Counted from the stretch's first letter, positions 27,545 through 37,357 are shown. The stretch: DNA of 64,000 nt from Catellatospora vulcania (GCF_009720385.1 NZ_ML769305.1:80208-144207), one strand, 5' to 3'. Notes: generated from the sequence alone by a model not told the origin. Program-made: numbers and translations.

Positions 27545-28312
27545 ATGCGAAGACTGGCACTGCTCGCCGCCGCCGCTGCCGTCGCCCTGGCCGGGTGCTC
27601 GGGCGGCGACCCGGTGCCCGCCCCGAGCCCGCCCGCCCCCAGCCCGGCCGGACTCAATGCCGGGGCGAACTGCGACCTGCCGGCCGGCACGCGGCAGACC
27701 AGGTTCGGCGACCACGGGGCCGACCTGGGCGGGGTGATTCTCGGCAGCGGAACGACGGGGGTCGTGCTGGCCCACCAGAACGGCGGCGATGTCTGCCAGT
27801 GGGTCCCGTACGCGTTCGAGCTGGCCGGCAAGGGTTACCGGGTGCTCGCGTTCGACTTCGGCGGCTTCGGCGTCTCCACCTCCGGCGAGCTGGACAATCC
27901 GCAGCAGGTCGCGGCGGCCGCGGCCACCCTGCGCGCGGACGGCGCGACGAGCATCGTGCTGATCGGCGCGTCGATGGGCGGCACCGCCGTGCTCGCCGCC
28001 GCGCCGACGGTGACTCCCGCGCCGGTGGCCGTGGTGGCGCTGTCCGCGCCCGTGCTGTTCGGCGCGGACGCCTCGCAGGCCGCGCCGAAGCTGACCATGC
28101 CGGTGTTCTATGCCGCGGGCGAGTTCGAGAGCAGCTTCGCCGACAGCGCCCGCGAGCTGCACGGGTTGACCCCGAAGACGACCGCCAAGGAGCTGTTGAT
28201 CGTGCCGACCGACTGGCACGGGGTGTTCCTGCTGAGCCTCGGCGGGCCGCCCGCGACGGACACCGTGCGGACGAAGCTGGCCGCGTTCCTCACGGCGCAC
28301 GCGCCGGCATGA
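27545..28312 (+). CDS. Lipoprotein alpha/beta-hydrolase
   Basis: 255 residues. An N-terminal lipoprotein signal with lipobox LAGC (Cys18) is followed by a Pro/Ser-rich spacer and an alpha/beta-hydrolase fold. The nucleophile elbow is GASMGG, an acidic residue precedes the last strand, and the catalytic histidine is probably in TDWHGVF. This resembles dienelactone-hydrolase-type esterases, here anchored outside the membrane. The substrate is unknown. GAGGAGA lies five to six bases before the ATG. It is followed by a family D hairpin. Confidence 0.82.
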   Translation: MRRLALLAAAAAVALAGCSGGDPVPAPSPPAPSPAGLNAGANCDLPAGTRQTRFGDHGADLGGVILGSGTTGVVLAHQNGGDVCQWVPYAFELAGKGYRVLAFDFGGFGVSTSGELDNPQQVAAAAATLRADGATSIVLIGASMGGTAVLAAAPTVTPAPVAVVALSAPVLFGADASQAAPKLTMPVFYAAGEFESSFADSARELHGLTPKTTAKELLIVPTDWHGVFLLSLGGPPATDTVRTKLAAFLTAHAPA

Positions 28313-28408
28313 CGGCGGCGCGGCACGGCGAGCGGGGGTCGGCGTCGTTGCGGATCAGGGTGCCGCAACGCCGCTGGAGGGGACGCCGCCGCGCCGCAAC
28401 CGCCTCGC

Positions 28409-28464
28409 GGTGAGGAAGGGCACCTTTACATCGCCATGTGTTGTGGAGGGTGCCCTTCCTCACC
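28409..28464. repeat. Inverted repeat, family D, at a convergent junction
   Basis: Perfect 16-base arms, GGTGAGGAAGGGCACC at 28409-28424 and its complement at 28449-28464. It lies between the hydrolase and the convergent TetR gene. Relatives with the core GGAAGGGCRCCTT lie at 32960-33005, 36761-36804 and 63861-63906. The rest of the gap 28313-28510 shows no gene. Confidence 0.8.
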
Positions 28465-28510
28465 GAGGGAGAGAGCGCGTCGCCGTCTGAGGCGCCACCG
28501 GGCGGGGCCC

Positions 28511-29128
28511 TCAGGCGGCGACGCCTCGCAGGACCACGTCCACGATCTGCGCGGGCAGGTCGTCGACCTCGTCGAGGCGGGGGTTCCAGCGCGTCATGCG
28601 GTGCAGCAGCAACGGGCTGATCAGCATCGACACGGTGACCTCGAGGTCCAGGTCGGCCCGCAGCTCACCGCTGGCCACCCCGCGGCGCAGCACGTCGCGC
28701 ATCACTTCGCGGCGCGGCTCGGTGATCGCCTCCTGCCAGATCCGGTACGCCTCCGGGCTGCGTGACACCTCCGGCATCAGGCAGGGCATCACCCGGACCG
28801 CGCGCTCGTCCTTGTGGCCCACCACGCTGATCAGGCGGATCAGGTCGGCGCGCACCGAGTCGCCCAGCGGCTGCGTCGGCGGGCCCTTGAGCTTGATCAG
28901 CGTCTCCAGCAGCAGCTCGTCCTTGCCCGCCCAGCGCCGGTAGATGGTCGCCTTGCCCACGCCCGCGCGGGCCGCGATCGCCTCCATGCTGAGCGCCTCG
29001 ACGGTGATGCCCTCCTCGAGCAGGTCGAGGACCGCCTCCAGGATCGCCTCATGCGCACGGGAACTGCGCGGACGACCCTGCGTCCGCGCAGTTCCCGGCG
29101 TCGCCGGCAGTTCAGCGAGCTCAGTCAT
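28511..29128 (-). CDS. TetR-family regulator
   Basis: 205 residues. The N-terminal helix-turn-helix reads MEAIAARAGVGKATIYRRWAGKDELL, a textbook TetR DNA-binding domain; the C-terminal ligand-binding region (from about residue 75) fits the TetR_C type. It follows the MFS pump gene with a 13-base gap on the same strand, so the two form one operon. It probably represses that operon through two palindromic sites found upstream of the pump (30791-30872). The start ATG at 29128 is chosen because homology begins shortly after it. Confidence 0.9.
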   Translation of the reverse strand: MTELAELPATPGTARTQGRPRSSRAHEAILEAVLDLLEEGITVEALSMEAIAARAGVGKATIYRRWAGKDELLLETLIKLKGPPTQPLGDSVRADLIRLISVVGHKDERAVRVMPCLMPEVSRSPEAYRIWQEAITEPRREVMRDVLRRGVASGELRADLDLEVTVSMLISPLLLHRMTRWNPRLDEVDDLPAQIVDVVLRGVAA

Positions 29129-29141
29129 GGTGAACGGAACC

Positions 29142-30770
29142 TTACCCGACCGTGGACAACCGGGACGGGCGCTGCACGTCACCCTCATCACCAGCGGGAA
29201 CCGACCGGTTCACCGGGACCTCGGCCGGGGCCGCGGGTCCGCCCGGCGCGCCGGGGCCGGCCAGCTTCTTGGGCATCCAGCGCAGCACTACCGCGACCGC
29301 GATCAGCGCCACCAACGTGGAGCCGAGCGCCGCCCAGTGCATGGCGTGCACGAAGGCGTCGTTGGCCGCGTTCACCAGCGGTGCGCCCGCCGGGCCGAGG
29401 TTGCCGGCCACGCCGTACGCCCCGGCGATGGACTCGTTGGCGACGTCGCGCACCGGCTCGGGCAGTGCGGCCGTAGCGGTCTCGATCTCGCCCCGGTACA
29501 CCCCGGCCACGACCGAGCCGAGCACGGCCACGCCCATGGCCACGGCGACCTGCCGGACCGTGTTGGACACGGCCGAGCCGACGCCGGCCTTCTCCCGCGG
29601 CAGCACCGACATGATGGTGTTGGTCGCGGGCGGCATCACGTTGGCCATGCCGGCGCCCATGAAGAAGAAGTTCACCACCACGATCCAGATCGGGGTGTCC
29701 ACCTGCAGGGTGGCCAGCACCGCGAAGGTGACCCCGGCCACCAGGATGCCGGTCGCCGCCACGGTGCGCACGCCGAACCGCTTGACCAGGTTCGTGCTCA
29801 GCGGCGCGAACACCATCTGCCCGACCGCGAACGGCACCAGCAGCGCCCCGCTCTGCATCGGCGAGTAGTCCCGCACCAGCTGCAGGTAGAAGCCGACGAA
29901 GAAGAACGAGCCCATCGAGGCGAAGAACAGCAGGCCGATGCTGGCCACCGAGGCCGAGAAGCGGGCGTCGCGGAACAGCTTCACGTCCAGCGAGGGGTGC
30001 GTGGTGCGCGACTCCCACCAGACGAACGCCGCCAGCACCGCAGCCCCGCCGATCAGCGAGGCCCAGACCTCGGGCCGGCCGAAGCCGTGCTCGCCGCCGT
30101 CGACGATGCCGTACACCAGCGCCACCAGGCCGACCACGGACAGCACCACGCCGACCAGGTCGATGCGGCCCGGCTGCGGGTCACGCGACTCGGGCACCAG
30201 GATCGCAACCGCGACCAGGCCGAACAGGATGATCGGCACGTTGATCATGAAGACCGAGCCCCACCAGAAGTGCTCCAGCAGGAAGCCGCCGAGCAGCGGG
30301 CCGATCGCGACCGCCAGGCCGACCGAGCCGGCCCAGATGCCGATCGCCTTGCCGCGCTCCCGCGGGTCGAAGACGTTGGAGATGATCGAGAGCGTCACCG
30401 GCATGATCGCCGCGCCGCCGACGCCCATGAAGGCACGGGCCGCGATGAGCTGGCCGGGGTCCTGCGCGTACGCCGACAGCACCGACGCGATGCCGAACAG
30501 CACCAGACCGATGAGCAGGAAGCGCTTGCGCCCCCAGCGGTCGCCGAGCACGCCGAAGCTGAACAGCAGCCCGGCGAAGACCAGGGTGTACGAGTTGATC
30601 GCCCATTCCAGCTGGCTCTGGGTCGCGCCCAGGCCGTGGACGGGGTCGGCGAGCGTACGCATCGCCACGTTGAGCACGGTGTTGTCGAGCACGACCACGA
30701 GCAGGCTGATCACCAGCACGCCGAGAATCGCCCAGCGCCTCGGGTGCCCGGTGTTGGCAGCAGAGTCCAC
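29142..30770 (-). CDS. MFS drug-efflux transporter, DHA2 (14-helix) type
   Basis: About 542 residues with 14 predicted membrane helices. Motif A-like GDRWGRKRFLL after helix 2 and the motif C region in helix 5 mark proton-driven drug exporters of the DHA2 group (EmrB/QacA-like). A Pro/Ala/Gly-rich cytosolic tail ends the protein. GTG 30770 (sequence MDSAANTGHPRRW) has GGGGGA upstream; the frame is open to 30896 but that stretch contains the operators. It is co-transcribed with the TetR gene, suggesting export of a compound sensed by that regulator. Confidence 0.9.
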   Translation of the reverse strand: MDSAANTGHPRRWAILGVLVISLLVVVLDNTVLNVAMRTLADPVHGLGATQSQLEWAINSYTLVFAGLLFSFGVLGDRWGRKRFLLIGLVLFGIASVLSAYAQDPGQLIAARAFMGVGGAAIMPVTLSIISNVFDPRERGKAIGIWAGSVGLAVAIGPLLGGFLLEHFWWGSVFMINVPIILFGLVAVAILVPESRDPQPGRIDLVGVVLSVVGLVALVYGIVDGGEHGFGRPEVWASLIGGAAVLAAFVWWESRTTHPSLDVKLFRDARFSASVASIGLLFFASMGSFFFVGFYLQLVRDYSPMQSGALLVPFAVGQMVFAPLSTNLVKRFGVRTVAATGILVAGVTFAVLATLQVDTPIWIVVVNFFFMGAGMANVMPPATNTIMSVLPREKAGVGSAVSNTVRQVAVAMGVAVLGSVVAGVYRGEIETATAALPEPVRDVANESIAGAYGVAGNLGPAGAPLVNAANDAFVHAMHWAALGSTLVALIAVAVVLRWMPKKLAGPGAPGGPAAPAEVPVNRSVPAGDEGDVQRPSRLSTVG

Positions 30771-30790
30771 GTGTGTTCCATCCCCCAGGA

Positions 30791-30819
30791 TTCCGATACG
30801 GTTCCGTTCCGTATCGGAA
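30791..30819. promoter_or_regulatory. TetR-type operator 1 upstream of the MFS pump
   Basis: TTCCGATACG and CGTATCGGAA form perfect 10-base arms around a 9-base centre. The site lies about 20 bases before the pump start, where a bound repressor would block transcription. Confidence 0.65.
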
Positions 30820-30840
30820 GTGACGCTACGCCCGCCCCCA

Positions 30841-30872
30841 CAAATACGAAACCGTCCCGTCTCGAAAGTGAC
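30841..30872. promoter_or_regulatory. TetR-type operator 2 upstream of the MFS pump
   Basis: Aligned to operator 1 (30793-30824) this 32-base stretch is identical at 24 positions, including the shared end CGAAAGTGAC/CGGAAGTGAC. Centre-to-centre spacing is 48 bases. The duplication suggests cooperative binding of two dimers. Confidence 0.55.
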
Positions 30873-30922
30873 CCTCCCCACTCCCCGGAATAACAACCCT
30901 CACCCCCACACCCATGCCGCAT

Positions 30923-30975
30923 CTCTTAAAGACTTGCGCCCTCCGAGCTGCTCGGAGGGCGCAAGTCTTTAAGAG
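30923..30975. repeat. Inverted repeat, family E, after the liv operon
   Basis: Perfect 25-base arms (30923-30947 and 30951-30975; ends CTCTTAAAGACTTGCGCCCT) lie between the livM stop and the MFS promoter. On the minus strand it is positioned as the liv operon terminator. It shares sequence with the element at 13699-13747. Confidence 0.8.
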
Positions 30976-31003
30976 TTGTCGATGGACGAGGTGGGCGAGG
31001 AGG

Positions 31004-32059
31004 TCAGCGGCGGCGGAGCCAGTGGGTGAGGGTGCCCCAGAGGCCGCGGCGGAAGATGAGGACGGTGAGGACGAAGATGGCGCCGGTGACCAGGCCGATC
31101 TGTTCGAAGCCGGCGAAGGAGAGCCAGTCCTCCAGGCGGGTCACCCCGGCCGCGCCGACGACCGGGCCCCACAGGGTGCCGATGCCGCCGAGCACCACGA
31201 TGATCACTGCCTTGCCCGAGGTCGTCCAGTGCAGCACGTCCAGCGATACGAACCGGTGGCCGATCGCGAACAGGCCGCCGCCGAGCCCGGCGGTGAACGC
31301 CGACAGCAGGAAGGCCGCCAGCTTGTACCGGTGCACCGGGTAGCCGAGCGCCCGCGCGCGGGCCGGGTTGTCCCGGATCGCGACCAGCACCCGGCCGAAC
31401 GGCGAGTGCACCGTGCGCCAGACCAGGAACAGCCCGCCCGCCACGATCGGCAGCGCCGCGTAGTAGAAGTAGTACTCGTCGCTCAGGTCCAGCCCGAACA
31501 GCTCGCGCGGCACCCGCTGCAGGCCGTTCTCGCCCTGGGTGACCGAGCGCCACTGGTTGGCGATGTAGTACACCATCTGCGCGAACGCGAGGGTGACCAT
31601 CGCGAAGTAGATGCCTACCCGTTTGACGGCGAGATAGCCGACCGGCACCGCCAGCACCACCGCGGCCAGCGCGCCGAGCAGCACCGCGAGCGGGAACGGC
31701 AGGCCCCAGTGGATCGCGGCCAGGCCGGTGGCGTAGGCCGCGGTGCCCCAGAAGGCCGCGTGCCCGAAGGACATCAGGCCGGTGTATCCGAGCAGCAGGT
31801 CCACCGCCACCGCGAACAGCGCCCAGCACGCGATGTCCACGGCGACCGTCGGGTAGAGCCCGTTGGGCAGCCACAACGCGACCAGCGCGGCCGCCCCGGC
31901 CAGCGTCCAGCGCAGCCACCGCGGCACGATCGTCCCGCCGACCGGGGCGGGTGTGTCACCGCTCGGGGCCGTGGCGCGGGCCTGCGCCCGTACCCCCGCG
32001 GCCTGATCCTCGACCGCGACAGACCCGGCGGCGGCCGTCGTCTGCTCCACCCCGCTCAT
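31004..32059 (-). CDS. livM: Branched-chain amino-acid ABC transporter permease LivM
   Basis: 351 residues. After a hydrophilic N-terminus of about 55 residues come eight to nine membrane helices of the LivM type, with LGYTGLMSFGHAAFWGTAAYATG and the coupling-helix region around AIRDNPARARALGYPVHRYKLAAF. It is one half of the membrane channel. The ATG overlaps the livH stop by four bases (ATGA). It is the last gene of the operon livG-livF-(binding protein)-livH-livM and is followed by a family E inverted repeat. Confidence 0.9.
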   Translation of the reverse strand: MSGVEQTTAAAGSVAVEDQAAGVRAQARATAPSGDTPAPVGGTIVPRWLRWTLAGAAALVALWLPNGLYPTVAVDIACWALFAVAVDLLLGYTGLMSFGHAAFWGTAAYATGLAAIHWGLPFPLAVLLGALAAVVLAVPVGYLAVKRVGIYFAMVTLAFAQMVYYIANQWRSVTQGENGLQRVPRELFGLDLSDEYYFYYAALPIVAGGLFLVWRTVHSPFGRVLVAIRDNPARARALGYPVHRYKLAAFLLSAFTAGLGGGLFAIGHRFVSLDVLHWTTSGKAVIIVVLGGIGTLWGPVVGAAGVTRLEDWLSFAGFEQIGLVTGAIFVLTVLIFRRGLWGTLTHWLRRR

Positions 32060-32937
32060 GCCGGAGCCTCCTCTCGTCCGAACAGGCCGGCCGGGCGCCA
32101 CAGCAGCACGCCGGCCATCACCAGGAAGACCAGGACCTGCGACAGCAGCGCCCAGTCCTCGCCGAGCGCCTGGACCCAGGCCTGCACCAGGCCGATGGCG
32201 AACCCGGCGGCCACCGAGCCGAAGATCGAGCCCAGGCCGCCGATCACCACCACCGCGAAGACCACGATGATCAGGTCCGCGCCCATCAGCGGGTTCACCG
32301 CCCGGATCGGCGCGGCCAGCACGCCGGCCAGCCCGGCCAGCCCGATGCCGAAGCCGAACACCGGCGTCACCCACCGGCCCACGTCGATGCCGAGGGCTGT
32401 GCTCAGCTCGGGGCGCTCGGTGGCCGCGCGCACCACCATGCCGACCCGGGTCCGGCTGAGCAGCCACCACACCCCGACGCACACGGCGATCGCGATGACC
32501 AGCACGAACACGCGGTACGCCGGGAAGTCGAACGCGCCGAGGTCGAGGGTGCCGGACAGGATCGCCGGGGCGTCGTACGGGCTGGACTGCACGCCGTAGC
32601 GGGACTTCACGGCGTCCTGGAGGATCAGCGTCAGGCCGAAGGTGAGCAGGAAGTTGTAGAGCGGGTCGAGGCGGGCCAGCCGGGCGACCAGCAGCCGTTC
32701 GAGGGCCATGCCGAACAGGGCCAGCGCGAGCGGCAGCACGATCAGCGCCCACCAGAACGACAGACCGGCCTCGGTGAGCAGGACGTACGCCCCGAACGCG
32801 CCGAGCATGTAGATCGCGCCGTGGGCGAAGTTGACGACGCGGAGCATGCCGAAGATGACCGCGAGGCCGAGGGCCAGCAGCGCCAGGAATGCACCGCCGA
32901 CCAGGCCGTTGAACGTGTGTTGCAGGAAGTTGACCAT
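32056..32937 (-). CDS. livH: Branched-chain amino-acid ABC transporter permease LivH
   Basis: 293 residues, eight membrane helices. The family-typical LALGLAVIFGMLRVVNFAHG near the N-terminus and RAATERPELSTALGIDVGRW at the coupling helix are present. It is the second half of the channel. The ATG at 32937 (MVNFLQHTFNG) has AAGG upstream; the frame is open 13 codons further, into a hairpin. A family D inverted repeat separates it from the binding-protein gene. Confidence 0.9.
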   Translation of the reverse strand: MVNFLQHTFNGLVGGAFLALLALGLAVIFGMLRVVNFAHGAIYMLGAFGAYVLLTEAGLSFWWALIVLPLALALFGMALERLLVARLARLDPLYNFLLTFGLTLILQDAVKSRYGVQSSPYDAPAILSGTLDLGAFDFPAYRVFVLVIAIAVCVGVWWLLSRTRVGMVVRAATERPELSTALGIDVGRWVTPVFGFGIGLAGLAGVLAAPIRAVNPLMGADLIIVVFAVVVIGGLGSIFGSVAAGFAIGLVQAWVQALGEDWALLSQVLVFLVMAGVLLWRPAGLFGREEAPA

Positions 32938-32959
32938 CAGTCGCGGGCCTTCCGGGTTG

Positions 32960-33005
32960 GGAAGGGCACCTTCCACAACGCATGGCGATGTGAAGGCGCC
33001 CTTCC
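32960..33005 (-). repeat. Inverted repeat, family D, inside the liv operon
   Basis: Arms GGAAGGGCACCTTC (32960-32973) and GAAGGCGCCCTTCC (32992-33005) pair with one mismatch. It lies between the binding-protein stop and the livH start, so it may act as a partial terminator or as an RNA-stabilising hairpin that favours binding-protein expression. Confidence 0.7.
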
Positions 33006-33015
33006 TTTCACGAGG

Positions 33016-34272
33016 TCAGGAGAGTTTGCAGTCGGGGCTGGGGGTGCGGAAGGCGTCGGCGGCGGGGATGGTGCGCAGGATCTTCACGTAGTCCCACTCC
33101 TCGGTGACCTCGGCGGGGGTCTTGACCTGGGCCAGGTAGGCGTCGTGCACGACGCGGTGGTCCTCGGCGCGGATCTTGCCGTTGCGCAGGAAGACGTCGT
33201 TGACGGTCTTGCCCTCCATCTGCTTGACCACGGCGTCGGCGCCGTCGGTGCCGGTGGCCTGCACGGCCTCCAGGTACTGCAGGGCCGCGGAGTAGTTGGC
33301 GGCGTGGGCGAAGGTGGGGCGGACCCCGGCGGCGGCCTTGAAGCGGTCGGCGAAGGTGCGGTTGGTGAGGTCGTAGTTCCAGTACCAGGCGTCGGTGTAG
33401 GTGGTGCCGGCCAGCGCGGCCGGGGTCAGCGAGTGGATGTCGGTGAGGAACATCAGGCCGACCGCCAGGCCCACGCCCTTGTCCCGCAGCTTGAACTCGT
33501 TGTACTGCTTGACCAGGGCGACCAGCTCAGCCCCGGCCTGCATGGTGCCCAGCACGTCCGGCTTCGGGGTCAGCGTCGGGGCCTTGAGCAGGTACGTCGA
33601 GAAGTCACCGCTGGTGTTCGGGAACGGCGCCGCGTCCCGGCCCACGATCTTGCCGCCCGCCGCTTCGACCGCCGCGGAGAAGCTCTTCTCCATGTCCTGG
33701 CCGAACGCGTAGTCCGGGTACACGATGTACCAGTTCTTCTTGCCTTCCTCCGTGGTGTTGCGGCCGGTGCCGTTGGCCAGCATGTACGTGTCGTAGGCGT
33801 AGTGGAACGTGTACTTGTTGCAGGACTTGCCGGTCAGGTCGGTGGTCGCGGCGGAGATGTTGAAGTAGAGCTTCTTCTTCTCCTTGGCCACGTCGGCGAC
33901 CTTCAGCGCCGCCGACGAGGTGGGCACGTCGAGGATCACGTCGACCGCCTTGCGGTCGTACAGCTCGGCGGCCTTGGCGTTGGCCACGTCGGGCTTGTTC
34001 TGGTGGTCGGCGGTCTCCACGCCGAACTCCTTGACCACCGCCTTGTCGCCGTACTTCTCCTTGTAGTCGGCGATGGCCAGCTCAACAGCCTTGATCGAGT
34101 TCTTGCCGGACAGCTGCGAGTACGCGCCCGACTGGTCGTTGAGCACGCCGAACACGACCTTGCCGTCGGACAGCCCGCCACCGGCGGCACTCGACTGCGG
34201 GCCGCCCCCGCCACAGGCCGAGGCCAGCAGCGCGGTGGAACACAACATCACAAAAACCGCTTTGGTACGCAT
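33016..34272 (-). CDS. Branched-chain amino-acid-type ABC transporter substrate-binding lipoprotein
   Basis: 418 residues. A lipoprotein signal with lipobox ASAC (Cys20), then a type I periplasmic-binding fold (VVFGVLNDQSGAYSQLSGKNS ... WYIVYPDYAFGQDMEKSF ... ). This is the LivJ/LivK group, whose members bind branched-chain amino acids, amides, urea or aromatic acids; the ligand cannot be read from sequence. It is placed in the middle of the operon after livF, unusual compared with orders that begin with livK. Confidence 0.9.
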   Translation of the reverse strand: MRTKAVFVMLCSTALLASACGGGGPQSSAAGGGLSDGKVVFGVLNDQSGAYSQLSGKNSIKAVELAIADYKEKYGDKAVVKEFGVETADHQNKPDVANAKAAELYDRKAVDVILDVPTSSAALKVADVAKEKKKLYFNISAATTDLTGKSCNKYTFHYAYDTYMLANGTGRNTTEEGKKNWYIVYPDYAFGQDMEKSFSAAVEAAGGKIVGRDAAPFPNTSGDFSTYLLKAPTLTPKPDVLGTMQAGAELVALVKQYNEFKLRDKGVGLAVGLMFLTDIHSLTPAALAGTTYTDAWYWNYDLTNRTFADRFKAAAGVRPTFAHAANYSAALQYLEAVQATGTDGADAVVKQMEGKTVNDVFLRNGKIRAEDHRVVHDAYLAQVKTPAEVTEEWDYVKILRTIPAADAFRTPSPDCKLS

Positions 34273-34302
34273 GACATCTCCCTGGGGTGTGGGTGGTGCC
34301 TT

Positions 34303-35010
<708 letters not shown>

Positions 35011-35781
35011 CCAGGTAGGCGGTGATCACGCGGTCGTCCGCGCGCACCTCGTCGTACGGGCCCTCCACCAGCACCCGGCCGGACTGCAGCACGGTGACCC
35101 GGTCGGCCAGCGCGCCGACCACGGACATGTTGTGCTCCACCATGACCACGGTCCGTCCGGTGCGGATCGCGGCGATCAGGGCGACCGTGCGGTCCACGTC
35201 CTCCAGGCCCATGCCGGCCGTCGGCTCGTCCAGCAGCAGCACCGACGGCTCCAGGGCCAGGGCCAGCGCGAGTTCCAGAGCCCGCTTGCGGCCGTACGCG
35301 AGCGCGTCGGCCGTGGTGCCCGCCAGGTCGGCCAGCCCGACCATGTCCAGCAGCTCCATGGCCCGCGGGGTGTAGCGGCGCATCAGCTTCGCCGACCGCC
35401 AGAACTTCCAGCCCAGCGAAGATCCGCTCTGCAGCGCCAGTTCGACGTGCTCCAACGCTGTGAGCTGCCCAAATAGGCTGGTGATCTGGAAGGAGCGGGC
35501 CACCCCGCGGCGGGCGAAACCCTCCGGGGCCAGGCCGGTGACGTCCACGCCCGCCACCTCGATCCGTCCCGCGGTCGGCGGCAGAAAGCCGGTGAGCAGG
35601 TTGAACAGTGTGGTCTTGCCGGCCCCGTTGGGCCCGACCAGCGCGTGCACGCTGCCCGCCGCCACGGCGAGGTCGACGCCGTCGACGGCGCGGAAACCGC
35701 GGAACTCCTTGGTCAGCCCGCGCGCACGTAAAGCCGGGTGATCTGAGCTCATCTGCTGCTCCTTGTGATGCTTCGTGCTAC

Positions 35782-35795
35782 GTGACCAGGGTCAC
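35782..35795. promoter_or_regulatory. Crp/GlxR-type site upstream of the liv operon
   Basis: GTGACCAGGGTCAC is a perfect palindrome that matches the core GTGA-N6-TCAC of actinobacterial Crp/GlxR binding sites (full consensus TGTGA-N6-TCACA, outer bases differ here). It is 30 bases before livG. The rest of the gap 35753-35964 shows no further structure. Confidence 0.45.
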
Positions 35796-35964
35796 TGCGA
35801 ATGCCCGGGAAACGTATGACTCATCAGGGAGCAACAGCCATGTAACCCGCCCACACAATCGACACGTCGACGATGTGCGATTCGCGCGGTTCCGCACCGG
35901 TCTTCTGCCACCATCGGATGAAGCGGACAAACCGGTCCGCCCTACGATGCGGAGGGGTATCGGC

Positions 35965-36741
35965 ATGGCCAACGCACCCGGCGTTCCCACCTGGGTCGAC
36001 CTGAGCACCACCGACCTGAAGAGCGCGACCGAGTTCTACACCCAGCTGTTCGGCTGGGACGCCGAGGTCACCCCGGAACCCGAGGCAGGCGGCTATACGA
36101 CCTACCTGATCGACGGCAAGCAGGTCGCCGGCGCGGGCCCCATCCAGGGCGACAGCCAGCCACCGATGTGGACGACGTACGTCGAGACCTCCGACGCGGC
36201 GGCCACCGCCGCCAAGGTCGTCGAGTTCGGTGGCAGCGTCCTGCTGGAGCCGTTCGACGTGCTCGGATACGGCAAGATGGCGGTCTTCCTGGACCAGGCC
36301 GGCGCGATGTTCGCGGTCTGGCAGCCAGGCACCCACGGCGGCGGCGAGATCTTCCGCAGGCCCGGCACGCTGGCCTGGAACGAGCTCACCACCCGCGACC
36401 CGGAGGGTTCGAAGATCTTCTACGGCAGCGTCTTCGGCTGGAAGCCGCAGGACATGCCGCTCGGGCCGGTCATCTACACCGAGTTCCAGCTCGACGGCGC
36501 CCGCATCGGCGGCATGATGCCGATGGAGGGCGACGAGTGGCCGGAGGACCTGCCCCCGCACTGGATGGTGTACTTCCACGTCGCCGACTGCGACGCCGCC
36601 GCAGCCCATGCCCAGGACCTGGGCGGCACCGTCTCCATCCCGCCCACCGACATCCCGCCCGGCCGCTTCGCCGTTCTCGCCGACCCCCAGGGCGCCTTCT
36701 TCTCCATCATCACCGTCGCCCCGGACCGCCTCGCCGACTAA
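35965..36741 (+). CDS. Two-domain VOC (glyoxalase/bleomycin-resistance fold) protein
   Basis: 258 residues made of two VOC modules (about 8-125 and 135-255), each starting with a WVDLSTTDLKSATEFYTQLFGW- or WNELTTRDPEGSKIFYGSVFGW-type strand-helix. It resembles the mycobacterial 27-kDa antigen Cfp30B family. Function in the family is not firmly known; metal-dependent lyase or dioxygenase activity cannot be claimed. GGAGGGG lies seven bases before the ATG. Confidence 0.82.
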   Translation: MANAPGVPTWVDLSTTDLKSATEFYTQLFGWDAEVTPEPEAGGYTTYLIDGKQVAGAGPIQGDSQPPMWTTYVETSDAAATAAKVVEFGGSVLLEPFDVLGYGKMAVFLDQAGAMFAVWQPGTHGGGEIFRRPGTLAWNELTTRDPEGSKIFYGSVFGWKPQDMPLGPVIYTEFQLDGARIGGMMPMEGDEWPEDLPPHWMVYFHVADCDAAAAHAQDLGGTVSIPPTDIPPGRFAVLADPQGAFFSIITVAPDRLAD

Positions 36742-36760
36742 CCCCGCGTCCAGAACAAAG

Positions 36761-36804
36761 GAAGGGCACCTTCTTAACGCTCCGCGTAAAAGAAGGTGCC
36801 CTTC
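36761..36804. repeat. Inverted repeat, family D, at a convergent junction
   Basis: Perfect 15-base arms, GAAGGGCACCTTCTT at 36761-36775 and its complement at 36790-36804, 20 bases after the VOC gene stop. The same gap (36742-37033) also holds a family A element and a G-rich stretch (36951-37010). Confidence 0.8.
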
Positions 36805-36877
36805 TTAACATCGCAAGCCCAGTGAGCTGGGAAGCCGCGAGCTGCAAAGCCGGAGGCGCGTCGGGGCCGCGGACCGG

Positions 36878-36941
36878 CTGCAGTTTCGGGGAAACTGCGC
36901 GAACCGCCGCACTCCATCGTGCAGTTTCCCCGAAACTGCAG
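36878..36941. repeat. Inverted repeat, family A, second copy
   Basis: Perfect 21-base arms (36878-36898 and 36921-36941) with the same sequence as the element at 895-958. It shares the convergent junction with a family D element, so two different families sit side by side. Confidence 0.8.
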
Positions 36942-37033
36942 CTCACGGGCAGGGGCCCGGGAGCGGGCCAGGAGGGGGCACGGGAGCGGGAGCGGGCACG
37001 GGACGCGGGTGGCGTAGATGCGGTGGTGGGCGG

Positions 37034-37357
37034 TCAGTGGTTGGCGGGCTGGTCGGCGGTGGCGTCGGTGACGATGTCGTCGATCAGGCGGGCCAGGCGC
37101 AGGTCCAGGTCGGTGAGACCGCCGGCGGCGTGGGTGCAGCAGGTGAAGGTGAGATGGCGATATCGGATGTCGATGTCCGGGTGGTGGTCCATGCTCTCCG
37201 CCGCCTCACCCACCCGGGCCACCACGGCCAGCGCGGCAGGGAAGCTGGGCAGCTTCACGGTACGGGTGATGCCGTGCACGTCGCCGGTCCAGCCGCGCAG
37301 GGCGGCGAGGCCCTGCTCCAGCTCGCCGGGGTTGAGGACTTCGACCATAGAGACCAT
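37034..37357 (-). CDS. Pterin-4-alpha-carbinolamine dehydratase
   Basis: About 107 residues. The family signature is complete: ESMDHHPDIDIRYRHLTFTC followed by THAAGGLTDLDLRLA, with the catalytic histidines and aspartate. It dehydrates 4a-hydroxytetrahydropterin, recycling the cofactor of aromatic amino-acid hydroxylases, but in bacteria it can have other roles. ATG is possible at 37357 or 37348; neither has a clear Shine-Dalgarno sequence. A large frame continues upstream through yebC on the wrong phase and is not coding. Confidence 0.88.
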   Translation of the reverse strand: MVSMVEVLNPGELEQGLAALRGWTGDVHGITRTVKLPSFPAALAVVARVGEAAESMDHHPDIDIRYRHLTFTCCTHAAGGLTDLDLRLARLIDDIVTDATADQPANH

